From NCBI GenBank assembly GCA_963764465.1, contig CAVXSO010000007.1:1131258-1195257 (forward strand): a DNA stretch of 64,000 nt, in the 5' to 3' direction. Positions 26,711-35,259 of the stretch are shown in pieces. The stretch is from JAJXXT01 sp963764465 (lineage in GTDB: Bacteria; Pseudomonadota; Alphaproteobacteria; Acetobacterales; Acetobacteraceae). Position 1 is the stretch's first letter. Every line of letters begins with the position of its first letter. A program made the translations under genes and the position numbers. A model generated the notes under the pieces. It had not been told where the DNA came from, did not search any database, and worked only from the letters and a program-made list of their open reading frames with translations.

Positions 26711-27256
26711 CTACGCGTCCGGCCCCCGCAGCACGCAAGCCAGCCGCAGCGCGATGAGCCCCATCAGACAGGCAGCGCTGAACTCGTTCAGCGCTGCCAA
26801 CCGCGCGTCCTCCACGCCCGTGAGTGCCAGGATCGGACGCCCGAACGCCGCCGCGGGGATCTGCAACAGCAGGACCGGCACTCCTGCCCCGGCGAGTGTC
26901 AACATCCGCCCGTGCAGGAGCGCCGCCAGCGCGATGCAGGGCAGCAGGAACAGCCCCACGCCGGTCGCCGGCCCCAGCAGCTTCATGCACCACACCGTGT
27001 TGACCGTGCCCACCAGCCACAGCGCCGCCCGCGCCGTCTGCGGCCGCCACCGGGCGAGCGCCGGGACGGCCAGGAACAGTGGCATCGCGCCCATCGTCAG
27101 GAACGCCGCGTGGCCGCGCGCCCAGCCCACCGCCGCGATCACGTACAGCGGATAGAACGGTCCGTTCGACCCCAGGACCAGCGCCACGAAACACGCCGCC
27201 GCCGTCGCCGGATCGGGATGCGATCCATAGGCGCGGATCGCGGCGCGCAGGTTCAT
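26711..27256 (-). CDS. Integral membrane protein of the rpoE-chrR operon, unknown
   Basis: A 181-residue protein with about five to six membrane spans (AAACFVALVLGSNGPFYPLY; FLTMGAMPLFLAVPALA; LWLVGTVNTVWCMKLLG; VGLFLLPCIALAALL). I do not recognise the family with certainty. Its ATG overlaps the stop of the CFA-type methyltransferase by 4 bp, and it is the last gene of a six-gene operon headed by rpoE, so it should be induced by the same membrane/singlet-oxygen stress. Confidence 0.7.
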   Translation of the reverse strand: MNLRAAIRAYGSHPDPATAAACFVALVLGSNGPFYPLYVIAAVGWARGHAAFLTMGAMPLFLAVPALARWRPQTARAALWLVGTVNTVWCMKLLGPATGVGLFLLPCIALAALLHGRMLTLAGAGVPVLLLQIPAAAFGRPILALTGVEDARLAALNEFSAACLMGLIALRLACVLRGPDA

Positions 27257-28293
27257 CGCGGTCGCAGCCGGTAGTGGCTGATGCCCCAGTCGCGGCCCTC
27301 GCGCGCGCCGAACAGCCCGGCGGTGGCCAGGAAGAACAACCGCCAGCGGCGCTTCCACAGCCCCGCCCGGCGGCCGTACACCGCACGCAGGATCGGATCG
27401 ATCGCGGCCTCGTTCGCGTCGTAGCGGGCCAGCCAGTCGTTGGCGGTGCGCTGGTAATGCAGCCCGCTCCAGCGCCACTCGGCTTCCAGCGTGAAGCGCT
27501 CGTCCAGCTGGCGGATCAGCCGGTGGCTCGGCATGATCCCGCCGGTGAAGAAATGCCGGGCGATCCAATCGGCCTGGTCCTCGTGGTCGAAGGCGTAGGC
27601 CGCCAGGCGGTGGCTGAAGACGTGCAGGAACACCCGCCCGTCCGGTTCCACCCAGCCATGCACGCGCTCCAGCAGGGCGCGCCAGTTGCTCATGTGCTCC
27701 CACATCTCCACCGAAACCACGCGGTCGAACCGGGCGCCCGCATCGAAGCCCGCGGGATCGAAGCGGTTCATGTCGGCGGTGATGACCCGGACGTTGCCGA
27801 TTCCGCGCGCCGCCGCGGTGGCCTCGATGAACGCCCGCTGCGGGGCGGAGTTGGAAACGGCGACGATCGTCGCGCGCGGAAAGCGTTCCGCCATCCACAA
27901 GGTCAGCGACCCCCAGCCGCATCCGAGTTCCAGGATCCGCTGCCCGTCGGCCAGTTCGGCATGGGCAGCGGTTTCGGCCAGCGCGTGTTCCTCGGCCGCG
28001 TCCAGCGTGTCGGCGTCGTCACCATACAGGCAGCACGAGTATTTGCGCCGCGCTCCCAGCACCAGGTCGAAGAACGCGGCCGGCAGCGCGTAATGCTGGG
28101 CGTTGGCGGCCTCGGGCGTGCGCGCGATCGGGTAGCCGTGCATGCGCAGCGCAAAATCGCGGTCGGCATCGGGCGGGGTGCGGTCCAGCCGCCGGCCGGT
28201 GCGTTCCACCAGCATGGCGATCCCGGCCCTGGTCAGCGCATCGGGCAGGGGCAGGCGCTCGACGGCACTGGTGGCGGCGGCGACCAGGTTCAT
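27253..28293 (-). CDS. CFA-synthase-family SAM-dependent fatty acid methyltransferase (Cfa/UfaM-like)
   Basis: A 346-residue methyltransferase of the cyclopropane-fatty-acid-synthase superfamily. SAM-binding motif I reads ILELGCGWGSLTLWMAE (~120), with KYSCCLYG upstream and VVSVEMWEHMSNW and HRLAAYAFDHEDQADWIARHFFTGG downstream. Such enzymes methylate the double bond of phospholipid acyl chains. In Rhodobacter sphaeroides the RpoE-ChrR regulon contains a paralogue (UfaM) that makes methylated, furan-fatty-acid precursors; the same operon setting here makes that function as likely as true cyclopropanation. ATG overlaps the upstream gene by 4 bp. Confidence 0.87.
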   Translation of the reverse strand: MNLVAAATSAVERLPLPDALTRAGIAMLVERTGRRLDRTPPDADRDFALRMHGYPIARTPEAANAQHYALPAAFFDLVLGARRKYSCCLYGDDADTLDAAEEHALAETAAHAELADGQRILELGCGWGSLTLWMAERFPRATIVAVSNSAPQRAFIEATAAARGIGNVRVITADMNRFDPAGFDAGARFDRVVSVEMWEHMSNWRALLERVHGWVEPDGRVFLHVFSHRLAAYAFDHEDQADWIARHFFTGGIMPSHRLIRQLDERFTLEAEWRWSGLHYQRTANDWLARYDANEAAIDPILRAVYGRRAGLWKRRWRLFFLATAGLFGAREGRDWGISHYRLRPR

Positions 28294-29066
28294 TTCGGGC
28301 TCCATTTCGGCAACGGCAGGAACGGGCGGGTGCGCGCCTGGTAGGCGCGGTAGGCGTCGCCGCGGGAGCGCAGCATCGCTTCCTCCAGCGGCGGGATGCC
28401 GGAGACATGCACCAGCAGCCAGTACATCAGCGCCGGCGCGGCCAGCGCCAGCCAGCCCAGCGGATAGGCGGCGGAGATCGCCAGCAGCGGCCAGGCGCAC
28501 CAGGTCAGGAACTCGAAGAAATAATTCGGGTGGCGCGACCATCGCCACAGCCCGGCGGTGCAGACCTGCCTGCGGTTGGCCGTTTCGCGGCGGAAGCGCA
28601 GCAACTGCTCGTCGGCGGCGTTGCCGCCCAGGATCGCGACCAGGAACACTGCCGCGCCAGCCGCGTCGCCCGCTCCCAGCGGGGCCGGATTGCGGGCGGC
28701 CAGCAGCACCGCCAGTGCCAGCACCGCCGCGACGGCAGCCTGGATCTGCAGGAAGCCGAACATGCGGCGCTGGAATCCTTCGCCCCATTCGGCCCGCAAC
28801 CTGGCGTAGCGAACATCCTCGGTGCCGTGGCGCGTGCGGCGCAGGATGTAACTGCCCAGCCGCGTCGCCCAGCCCGCCGCCAGCGCCGCCGCCAGCCACG
28901 CCCGCGGCCCACCTGCGCCGGCCGCCAGCGCGTAGGCCACGCCTGCCGCGCCCAGCGCGAAGGTCCAGATCACATCCACCCAGCCGGCGTTGCCGGTGCG
29001 ACGCTGCACCGCCCAGGCCAGCATCATGGCCAGCGACACCCCGGCCGTGACCGCCAGCACGATCAT
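28290..29066 (-). CDS. DUF1295 (steroid 5-alpha-reductase-like) membrane protein
   Basis: A 258-residue protein with six or seven membrane spans. Family motifs are visible: NAGWVDVIWTFALG near the N-terminus, the E-R-Y region DVRYARLRAEWGEGFQRRMFGF, and WRWSRHPNYFFEFLTWCAW, the NADPH-associated block of DUF1295/ICMT-like reductases, close to the C-terminus. It overlaps its neighbours by 4 bp on both sides. It is likely to act on lipids together with the CFA-type enzyme. Confidence 0.88.
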   Translation of the reverse strand: MIVLAVTAGVSLAMMLAWAVQRRTGNAGWVDVIWTFALGAAGVAYALAAGAGGPRAWLAAALAAGWATRLGSYILRRTRHGTEDVRYARLRAEWGEGFQRRMFGFLQIQAAVAAVLALAVLLAARNPAPLGAGDAAGAAVFLVAILGGNAADEQLLRFRRETANRRQVCTAGLWRWSRHPNYFFEFLTWCAWPLLAISAAYPLGWLALAAPALMYWLLVHVSGIPPLEEAMLRSRGDAYRAYQARTRPFLPLPKWSPK

Positions 29067-29914
29067 GCCGCCCCCCGGTGCCGCGCGATGAAGCGCAACA
29101 CGGCTCGCCGCACCGGCAGCAGCGGCGCCAGGACCGGGGCGAATCCGCCGATCAGCGCGCGATGCCCCAGCCCGCGATAGAGATGCACCTCCGCCGTTGC
29201 CCCCTCCGAACGCAGGCGTGCGGCCAGGCGTTGCGCGTTGCCGGGGTCGACCACCCGGTCCGCGGTGCCGGCCGCCAGCAGCATCGGTGGGGCCGAGGGG
29301 GTGACGTAGGTGATCGGCTGGCTCGCTGGCCAAGCCGCCTCCGGACCGAAGATTGCCTTGAGGGTGGGGCTGCGCAGCGGCAGGAAGTCGTAGGGGCCGG
29401 CCAGGCCGATCACTCCGGCGATGCGCCCCGGCGCCATGCCCGCCGCGCGCAGATAGCGCGGGTCCAGCGCCAGCAGCGTGGCGATCTGCGCGCCGGCGGA
29501 ATGCCCCATCAGGAACAGCCGTCCCGGGTCCCCGCCCTGCGTCGGCACGAACGACCGTGCCCAGGCGACGGCGGCCGCGGCATCCTCCATGAAGGCGGGG
29601 AAGCGGACCTCGGGATACAGGCGGTAGTCGGGCACCAGGGTCAGGATGCCGCGCGTGGCCAGCGCGGCGGCGACGAAGCGATACATGCCCCGCTCGCCTT
29701 CCTCCCAGCTGCCGCCGTAGAAGAAGACCACCACCGGGGCCGGGGCCGATGTCGCGGCGCGGGCTGGGACATAGGCATCCAGCCGATGCCGCGGCCCCGG
29801 CCCATAGGCCAGGCCCGCCCGCACCGCCACGCCGCGCCGCGGCGCCAGCCGGTTCAGCAGGTCCAGGGCAAAGCCGGCGTGCGCCGGCGCCGGTGCGGCA
29901 GGTGCGGAAGGCAC
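29063..29914 (-). CDS. Alpha/beta hydrolase (BD-FAE/carboxylesterase-like)
   Basis: About 283 residues from a GTG at 29914, which lies 4 bp after the chrR stop; an ATG at 29962 inside chrR would add 16 residues. Hydrolase landmarks: oxyanion region VVVFFYGGSWEEGERGMYR, nucleophile elbow MGHSAGAQIATLLA, acid AAGTADRVVDPGN and a C-terminal histidine in YRGLGHRALIGGF. It is probably an esterase acting on membrane lipid or oxidised ester products, since it lies between chrR and lipid genes. Confidence 0.85.
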   Translation of the reverse strand: MPSAPAAPAPAHAGFALDLLNRLAPRRGVAVRAGLAYGPGPRHRLDAYVPARAATSAPAPVVVFFYGGSWEEGERGMYRFVAAALATRGILTLVPDYRLYPEVRFPAFMEDAAAAVAWARSFVPTQGGDPGRLFLMGHSAGAQIATLLALDPRYLRAAGMAPGRIAGVIGLAGPYDFLPLRSPTLKAIFGPEAAWPASQPITYVTPSAPPMLLAAGTADRVVDPGNAQRLAARLRSEGATAEVHLYRGLGHRALIGGFAPVLAPLLPVRRAVLRFIARHRGAA

Positions 29915-29918
29915 CGCG

Positions 29919-30533
29919 CTACATCCCCAGCAGCGGGCGCACCAGCCGGCCGAGCCAGCCATGCGGGCGCAGATGATGCGTCGTGGCGATCAGGCAGACG
30001 CAGTCCTCGCCGGGCAGCGCGCGCGGGGTGTGGTCCAGCGCGGCGTCGGCCTCCACGCAATCTCCGGCCGCGAAGGTGCCGGTGCCGTCGGCGAAGGCGC
30101 CGGAAAGGACGCAGGTGGTCTCGCGTCCGGTGTGGCCATGGCTGAGCAAGGCGCGGCCCGGGGCGACGCGGATCAGATCGAGCCTGCTGTCGGAGGCATC
30201 GCGCGCCAGCAGCTTCATGATCGCGATGCCCGGCGCGACGCGGCGCCAGCGACCGGAGGCGAGGGCCGCGAGATCGAATGCGGGCGCGGGGCGCGCAGGT
30301 TCGGGGGCGGCCGCGTCCAGCCGCGCCAGCGAGCGGGCGAGCGCGTCGGTGGCCATCGGCGCCGGCGTCAGTGCGTCCAGCAGCGCGCCGCCGGCAGCCT
30401 CGGCGGCGCGCAGGCCGGCGGCGCAGACCGGGCAGCGCGCGGCATGGACGCCGATGACCTGTGCGTGCGCCATGGGCATGGTGCCGGCGGCGCAGGCGAT
30501 CAGGCTTGCCTCGGCCGGATGGTGGCGGATCAT
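29919..30533 (-). CDS. chrR: ChrR-type zinc anti-sigma factor with cupin domain
   Basis: A 204-residue ChrR homologue. The N-terminal anti-sigma domain has the zinc ligands in HHPAEASLIACAAG and HAARCPVCAAG; the C-terminal cupin domain carries metal-type residues in SHGHTGRETTCVLSGAF and ends with CVCLIATTHH. In R. sphaeroides ChrR holds RpoE inactive until singlet oxygen or organic peroxide signals release it. ATGA overlap with rpoE. Confidence 0.93.
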   Translation of the reverse strand: MIRHHPAEASLIACAAGTMPMAHAQVIGVHAARCPVCAAGLRAAEAAGGALLDALTPAPMATDALARSLARLDAAAPEPARPAPAFDLAALASGRWRRVAPGIAIMKLLARDASDSRLDLIRVAPGRALLSHGHTGRETTCVLSGAFADGTGTFAAGDCVEADAALDHTPRALPGEDCVCLIATTHHLRPHGWLGRLVRPLLGM

Positions 30534-31087
30534 GCGTCCTCTCCCAGCGCCGCGCGCAGTCGGGCCATGGCCAGGCGCAGGCGCGATTTGACGGTGCCGA
30601 GCGGGATCGCGAGCGCGGTCTCCATCTCGCTGTGCGAACGTTCATCGAAATAGGCCAGGCGCAGGGCTTCGGATTGCTCTTCAGGCAGCGCGGCGATCGC
30701 GTCGTGCAGGCGGCGGGCGCGCTGGTCGGCGGCCAGCAGCGCATCGGCCGGGTACGGAGGGGCCGGGTCGTCGGTGGGGTCCACGACGGGGATCGCCAGC
30801 CGCGCCCGGCGCAGCGCGTCAATGCGCAGGTTGCGCGCTATGGCGAAGATCCAGGCGGCGGCGGTGGCGCGGCCGGGGTCGAACTGGCCAGCCTTGCGCC
30901 AGACCGCCAGCAGCGCCTCCTGCGCCAGTTCCTCGGCCTCCGCGGCATCGGCGCCACGGCGTTGCAGGAAGGTCTTCACCCGCGGCGCGTAGTGGGAGAA
31001 CAGTGCCGCGAAGGCCGCGCGGTCACGGTCGGCGGCGACCGCGTGGATCAGGGCCGCGTGGGAGATCTCCCCCGGCATATCGCTCAT
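30530..31087 (-). CDS. rpoE: ECF sigma factor RpoE (ECF11, ChrR-regulated)
   Basis: A 185-residue sigma factor. Region 2 (AFAALFSHYAPRVKTFLQRRG, EELAQEALLAVWRKAGQFDPGRA) and region 4 (ALPEEQSEALRLAYFDERSHSEMETALAIPLGTVKSRLR) are complete, with the short linker usual for ECF factors. The ATG at 31087 starts MSDMPGEISHAAL; upstream frame-open sequence overlaps the promoter. First gene of a six-gene operon (rpoE, chrR, hydrolase, DUF1295, CFA-type enzyme, membrane protein), most of whose junctions are ATGA overlaps. Confidence 0.94.
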   Translation of the reverse strand: MSDMPGEISHAALIHAVAADRDRAAFAALFSHYAPRVKTFLQRRGADAAEAEELAQEALLAVWRKAGQFDPGRATAAAWIFAIARNLRIDALRRARLAIPVVDPTDDPAPPYPADALLAADQRARRLHDAIAALPEEQSEALRLAYFDERSHSEMETALAIPLGTVKSRLRLAMARLRAALGEDA

Positions 31088-31167
31088 GGCGTCGGTCCCC
31101 GGCCGGGGCGAGACCAGCCCGGTCCCCGCCCGCATCGCCCATGGCTGGCGCGAAACATACATGCCCC

Positions 31168-31197
31168 CCCTTACGCAGGGCCGTGCGCATCGGATCA
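31168..31197 (-). promoter_or_regulatory. RpoE-type (ECF11) promoter for rpoE-chrR operon
   Basis: On the minus strand: TGATCC (31197-31192), 18-bp spacer, TAAGGG (31173-31168). This matches the known R. sphaeroides RpoE pattern, TGATCC followed 18 bp later by TAA-rich -10. It lies about 80 bp upstream of the rpoE start, so the operon should be autoregulated. Confidence 0.72.
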
Positions 31198-31210
31198 CCC
31201 GCGACGGCTG

Positions 31211-31240
31211 TGATCCAACTCGGCGGGCGGATCGTAGTCC
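31211..31240 (+). promoter_or_regulatory. RpoE-type promoter for the divergent FAD-oxidoreductase operon
   Basis: TGATCC at 31211-31216, 18-bp spacer, TAGTCC at 31235-31240, 30 bp upstream of the next gene. The -35 and spacing are the same as in the facing promoter; the -10 is weaker. The two promoters are back to back with only 13 bp between their -35 elements. Confidence 0.6.
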
Positions 31241-31269
31241 GGTTCGCATAGCACGGGTGGCGGAGCAAC

Positions 31270-32598
31270 ATGCGGGGCACGGATCGGCTGCGGATCGCGG
31301 TGGTAGGGACCGGCATCTCGGGCATGGCGGCGGCCTGGCTGCTGCACCCGGCCCATGAAGTGACGGTCTATGAAGCCGCGGCGCAACCGGGCGGGCACAG
31401 CCACACCGTCGAGGTGCCGGGCGCCGCCGGCCCTGTACCGGTCGACATGGGCTTCATCGTCTATAATCCGCCAGCCTACCCGAACCTGACTGCGCTGTTC
31501 CGGCACCTGGACGTGCCGACGCACGGGTCCAACATGTCCTTCGCGGTCTCCTTGCGCGGTGGCGGGCTGGAATATTCCGGAACGGACCTCGCCGGGCTGT
31601 TCGGGCAACGGCGCAATCTGGTCCGGCCGCGCTTCTGGGCGATGCTGCGTGACCTGACGTGCTTCTACCGCGAGGCCGAGGCCGATGCGCTGCGACTGGA
31701 CCCGGACATCACGCTGGGCGCCTATCTGGCCGCGCGCGGCTACGGGGCGGAGTTCGCGCACGATCACCTGCTGCCGATGGCCGCGGCAATCTGGTCCGCG
31801 CCGGCCGAGCGCATCGCGGCCTACCCGGCGCTGGCATTCATCCGCTTTTGCCAGAACCACGGGCTGTTGCTGCTGCGCGACCGACCGCAATGGCGCAGCG
31901 TAGTCGGGGGTAGCCGGGAGTATGTCCGGCGCCTGACCGCGCCCTACGCCGCCGCGATCCGCCTGAACTGTCCCGTCCGCGCGATCCGGCGCGTGCCTGG
32001 CGGCGTTGTGCTGCGCGCCGCGGACGGGGAGGAAGTCCGCTACGATCACGTGGTGATGGCCACGCACGCCGATCAGGCCCGCGCGCTGCTCGCCGATCGC
32101 TCGGGCGCGGAGGACGCGCTGCTGGGCGCGGTGGGCAGCACCCGCAACGAGGTCGTGATGCATCGCGACCCCGCGCTGATGCCGCGGCGCCAGCGGGTCT
32201 GGGCGAGCTGGAACTACATCGGGGCGGCCTCTGGCGACGCGCTCTGCGTGACCTACTGGATGAACCGGCTGCAGCGTATCCCCGGCGCCGGGCCGGTGTT
32301 CGTGACACTGAACCCGGTGCGCCCGCCGGCGCCGGGGACTGTGCTGCACCGCGCCCATTTCGATCACCCGCTGTTCGATACCGCGGCGTTGCGCGCCCAG
32401 CGCGACCTGTGGGCGTTGCAGGGGCAGCGCCGCACCTGGTTCTGTGGCGCCTGGCTCGGTGCCGGGTTCCATGAGGACGGGGTGCAGGCGGGCCTCGCCG
32501 TCGCCGAGGCGCTGGGCGGGGTGCGCCGGCCCTGGCGCGTGGCCGGCGAGTCGGACCGGCTGCCGCTACCGTCCGATACGCGGGCGCTGGCGGCGTGA
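31270..32598 (+). CDS. FAD-dependent oxidoreductase/desaturase (amine-oxidase fold, UfaD-like)
   Basis: A 442-residue flavoprotein. The dinucleotide fold opens with IAVVGTGISGMAAAWLL and the acidic VTVYEAAAQPGGHSHTV; the C-terminal FAD block is WFCGAWLGAGFHEDGVQAGLAVAEAL. It belongs to the COG2907 amine-oxidase-like family that pairs with DUF1365 and CFA-type enzymes. In R. sphaeroides an RpoE-dependent member of this type (UfaD) desaturates methylated fatty acids on the way to furan fatty acids. The ATG overlaps nothing upstream and follows an RpoE-like promoter. Confidence 0.88.
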   Translation: MRGTDRLRIAVVGTGISGMAAAWLLHPAHEVTVYEAAAQPGGHSHTVEVPGAAGPVPVDMGFIVYNPPAYPNLTALFRHLDVPTHGSNMSFAVSLRGGGLEYSGTDLAGLFGQRRNLVRPRFWAMLRDLTCFYREAEADALRLDPDITLGAYLAARGYGAEFAHDHLLPMAAAIWSAPAERIAAYPALAFIRFCQNHGLLLLRDRPQWRSVVGGSREYVRRLTAPYAAAIRLNCPVRAIRRVPGGVVLRAADGEEVRYDHVVMATHADQARALLADRSGAEDALLGAVGSTRNEVVMHRDPALMPRRQRVWASWNYIGAASGDALCVTYWMNRLQRIPGAGPVFVTLNPVRPPAPGTVLHRAHFDHPLFDTAALRAQRDLWALQGQRRTWFCGAWLGAGFHEDGVQAGLAVAEALGGVRRPWRVAGESDRLPLPSDTRALAA

Positions 32599-33374
32599 GC
32601 ATCTCGGCGCTCTACACCGGCACGGTGGTGCACACCCGCATGCGCCCGGTGCGGCACCGGCTGCGCTACCGGACGCTGATGTTCCTGCTGGACCTGGACG
32701 AGGTCCCGGCGGTGTCCCGCCAGCTGCGGCTGTTCTCCGCCGAGCGCTTCAACCTGTTCGGCTTCGCCGAGCGCGATCATCTGGTCCCCGGCGGCGGAAC
32801 CCTGCGCGCGCAGGTGGAGGCGGCGCTGACCGAAGCGGGGATGGGCCCCGACGGCGGGCCGATCCGCCTGCTGGCCATGCCGCGGGTGCTGGGCAGCGTG
32901 TTCAACCCGCTCAGCATTTTCTTCTGCCATGGGCGCGACGGGGCACTGCGCGCGGTGCTGTACGAGGTGCACAACACCTTCGGTCAGCGCCACAGCTACC
33001 TGATCCCGGTGGACGGGCCCGGTCTGCCGATCCGCCAGGAATGCGCAAAGGGCTTCTATGTCTCCCCGTTCATGGACATGGCGCTGCGCTACCGCTTCCG
33101 GCTGATCCCGCCGGGCGAGAGACTGGGCGTCGCGATCGAGGTCCGCGACGAAACCGGCCCGGTGCTGACCGCCGGCCTCGCGGCGCGGCGCGAGGCGCTG
33201 ACGGACGGTGCACTGCTGCGCGGCTTCCTGCGCCATCCGCTGCTCGCCGCCCAGGTGGTGAGTGGGATCCATTGGGAGGCGGCGAAGCTCTGGCGCAAGG
33301 GGATGCGCGTGCGGCCGCGTCCGGCCCCACCGGCGGAGCCGGTCAGTATCGTCCTGCCGCGGAGGGGGGCATGA
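32595..33374 (+). CDS. DUF1365 protein
   Basis: A 259-residue protein with the family start SALYTGTVVHTRMRPVRHRLRYRTLMFLLDLDE and the conserved PRVLGSVFNPLSIFFC, EVHNTFGQRHSYLI and KGFYVSPFMDM blocks. DUF1365 genes almost always follow a COG2907 flavoprotein, as here (4 bp overlap), and are thought to take part in fatty acyl modification; the reaction is unknown. Confidence 0.92.
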   Translation: MSISALYTGTVVHTRMRPVRHRLRYRTLMFLLDLDEVPAVSRQLRLFSAERFNLFGFAERDHLVPGGGTLRAQVEAALTEAGMGPDGGPIRLLAMPRVLGSVFNPLSIFFCHGRDGALRAVLYEVHNTFGQRHSYLIPVDGPGLPIRQECAKGFYVSPFMDMALRYRFRLIPPGERLGVAIEVRDETGPVLTAGLAARREALTDGALLRGFLRHPLLAAQVVSGIHWEAAKLWRKGMRVRPRPAPPAEPVSIVLPRRGA

Positions 33375-33745
33375 GCGGGCGTGCGATCGCCATCAGGGTG
33401 GAAGATCGCGGTGCGCCGCGGGAGCCGCTGGTGCCGCACCGATACCAGTCGCCCAGTTCCAAGACCTTGCGGGGCGGGTGCTGCGTGGTCGCGGTGTGCC
33501 GCACCGATGCCGAAGGAACGGCGACGGCGATGCTCGCGACGCGCGATCCGGCCGGGCCGCGGATCAATCCGCAGAACGGGAAGCTGCCGCATCCGCGTGT
33601 CGCGCCGCTGGGCGCGGCCCCGGCGCTGACGGCGGGTGAGACGCGCTTGCCGGCCGACTGCTTCGCGGTGACCGCACAGGTTTGGACCGGGCTGCTGTTC
33701 GACGCGAACGACGGCTCGCGGGTTCGTTACAAGAGAGCGCCATGA
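33371..33745 (+). CDS. Hypothetical 124-residue protein of the RpoE operon
   Basis: Starts with ATGA overlapping DUF1365 and stops with ATGA overlapping the lipocalin gene, so it is almost certainly translated. No membrane span or signal peptide. It has three cysteines (GGCCVVAVC), a basic N-terminal half and a short aromatic end. I recognise no family. In related operons this slot often holds a second lipid enzyme, but nothing in this protein supports that. Confidence 0.6.
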   Translation: MSGRAIAIRVEDRGAPREPLVPHRYQSPSSKTLRGGCCVVAVCRTDAEGTATAMLATRDPAGPRINPQNGKLPHPRVAPLGAAPALTAGETRLPADCFAVTAQVWTGLLFDANDGSRVRYKRAP

Positions 33746-34317
33746 ATGAAACGTGCAGATGGCTGCGGGGCGCGGTGCTGGCGCTGTGTCTGGCGGGGCT
33801 GTCCGGTTGCACGACGTTCGGGACGCACCAGGCGCTGGCACCGCATGTCGATCTGTCGCGCTACGCGGGGCGGTGGTACATCATCGCGAATATCCCTTAT
33901 TTCGCGGAACGCGGGAAAGTCGGCAGCTATTTCGACGTGAGCTTCCCGGACGGGAAGGTGCACGACGTGTACGAGGGCCGCGACGGCAGTTTCTCGGCCC
34001 CGCTGTCGCGGTTCGTGATGCATGGCTACGTGGTGCCCGGCACCGGGAACGCCTATTGGCGGGAGTCGCCGTTCTGGCCGGTGTATCTGTCGTATCTGAT
34101 CCTGTACGTGGCCCCGGACTACGGCACCGCCTTGGTAGGCTACCCGGGGCATGGTTACGGTTGGGTGCTGTCGCGGCAGCGGCAGATGGACGCGGCGACG
34201 TACCGGGCGCTGCTCGGGCGGTTCGCCGCGGCGGGGTACGACGTGTCACGGTTCCGGCGGGTGCCGCAGTTTCCCGATCAGATCGGGGCGCCGGGGTTTC
34301 AGGATCGGGACCCATAA
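33742..34317 (+). CDS. Outer-membrane-type lipocalin (Blc-like lipoprotein)
   Basis: A 191-residue lipoprotein: signal peptide LRGAVLALCLAGLSGC with a lipobox (LSGC, cysteine ~24), then the lipocalin first motif DLSRYAGRWYIIANIPYFAERG, and a late strand GYGWVLSRQRQMDAATYRALL typical of Blc. Bacterial lipocalins bind fatty acids or lysophospholipids and answer envelope stress. Placed last in the RpoE-type operon, it may scavenge damaged lipids. Confidence 0.92.
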   Translation: MNETCRWLRGAVLALCLAGLSGCTTFGTHQALAPHVDLSRYAGRWYIIANIPYFAERGKVGSYFDVSFPDGKVHDVYEGRDGSFSAPLSRFVMHGYVVPGTGNAYWRESPFWPVYLSYLILYVAPDYGTALVGYPGHGYGWVLSRQRQMDAATYRALLGRFAAAGYDVSRFRRVPQFPDQIGAPGFQDRDP

Positions 34318-34379
34318 ACGCCGTGCATCGGCTCGCAGACTTGCGATTCTTGAGTTGCCGGAGGTGTCCGACGTCCGGC

Positions 34380-35071
34380 GTGGTTCTCTTGTCGCTGGCG
34401 CAGATGGCGCGCTTGTTGCCCTGCTTTCCGCGCTCACGTGGCAAGCCGCCGGTCGATGAACGACGCGTGGTCAGCGGAATCATTGACGTCATCCGCAATT
34501 GTCTGATGTGGAAGGACGCACCGCGCGGCGATGGTCCTCACAAGACCTTCTGCAACCGCTTCTTGCGCTGGAGCCGTGCCGGCGCGTTCGAGCAGATCTC
34601 CGCCGCCATCGCACGCGAAGCCGGCATCCCCGAACAGTTGATGATCGACAGCACCTACCTCAAGGCGCATCGCACAGCGGCCAGCCCGGCCGAACGTATG
34701 GCCCGCCCCGTCTGCAAAGCGGTTTCTTCGACCTGATCTGAGCAGTCTGCATCAACGTATCCGGTCTCAGGGCCGAACCCTGGCCAAGATGGAGATCTGC
34801 ACGTCCCGAGCCTCATAAAGGTGCCGGCATCAAGTGCCAATTTGCGCCGTAGGCTGACGGGACACCGGTTGCCCACCCGATCATGGTGGAGGAGTGGGGC
34901 GGGCCATTCGATAAAGGGGGGGCATCACGCTGCCTCGGCCGCTCCAAGGGCGGCCTGACCTCAAAGCTGCACGCCGTCTGCGACGAGTTCGGCCGACCGA
35001 TGCCATGGCGCTCCAGGCAGCGATGCAATGACGATCGGGTCGGGTGGAGGATCGTCGCCCGCCGCGCGTAA
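34380..35071 (+). pseudogene. IS5-family transposase (IS427-like) in two fragments
   Basis: First piece, to 34738: LAQMARLLPCFPRSRGKPPVDERRVVSGIIDVIRN, GPHKTFCNRFLRWSRAGAF and LMIDSTYLKAHRTAAS with the first catalytic aspartate; it lacks a normal start codon. About 185 bp of unrelated sequence follows. The second piece (34925-35071) resumes with LGRSKGGLTSKLHAVCDEFGRP and is cut off. The rest of the DDE domain is missing. The element is inactive and directly abuts the recombinase-end repeat. Confidence 0.82.
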
Positions 35072-35074
35072 AGA

Positions 35075-35259
35075 CATGTTCGTTAGCAGGATCGTCGTAA
35101 GCGCTCGGGAAGTGCACATCAGCGGTCCCAGAGCAGCCCTTGCCAAAGCTGCGAGCGATGACGTGTACGACCCAGGCAGACTGGTGCCCAGTTTTGTTCG
35201 GAAGTGGCGTCCCGCGTGCGACGAAACTGGGAACTGGGAAACCATCGTCAGCATGCCCG
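35075..35259 (+). repeat. Left copy of 185-bp direct repeat (serine recombinase C-terminus)
   Basis: Matches 63628-63812 with three mismatches. It encodes MFVSRIVVSAREVHISGPRAA and VPSFVRKWRPACDETGNWE, which look like the end of large serine recombinases of alphaproteobacteria. No catalytic domain is attached in this copy. Together with the right copy it brackets about 28.4 kb holding the PKS/NRPS cluster. Confidence 0.8.

Noticed and set aside
27253..28899. 548-residue version of the CFA-type methyltransferase
   Set aside because: The extra N-terminus is an antiparallel reading of the DUF1295 gene; the ATG at 28293 overlaps that gene by 4 bp as in the rest of the operon.
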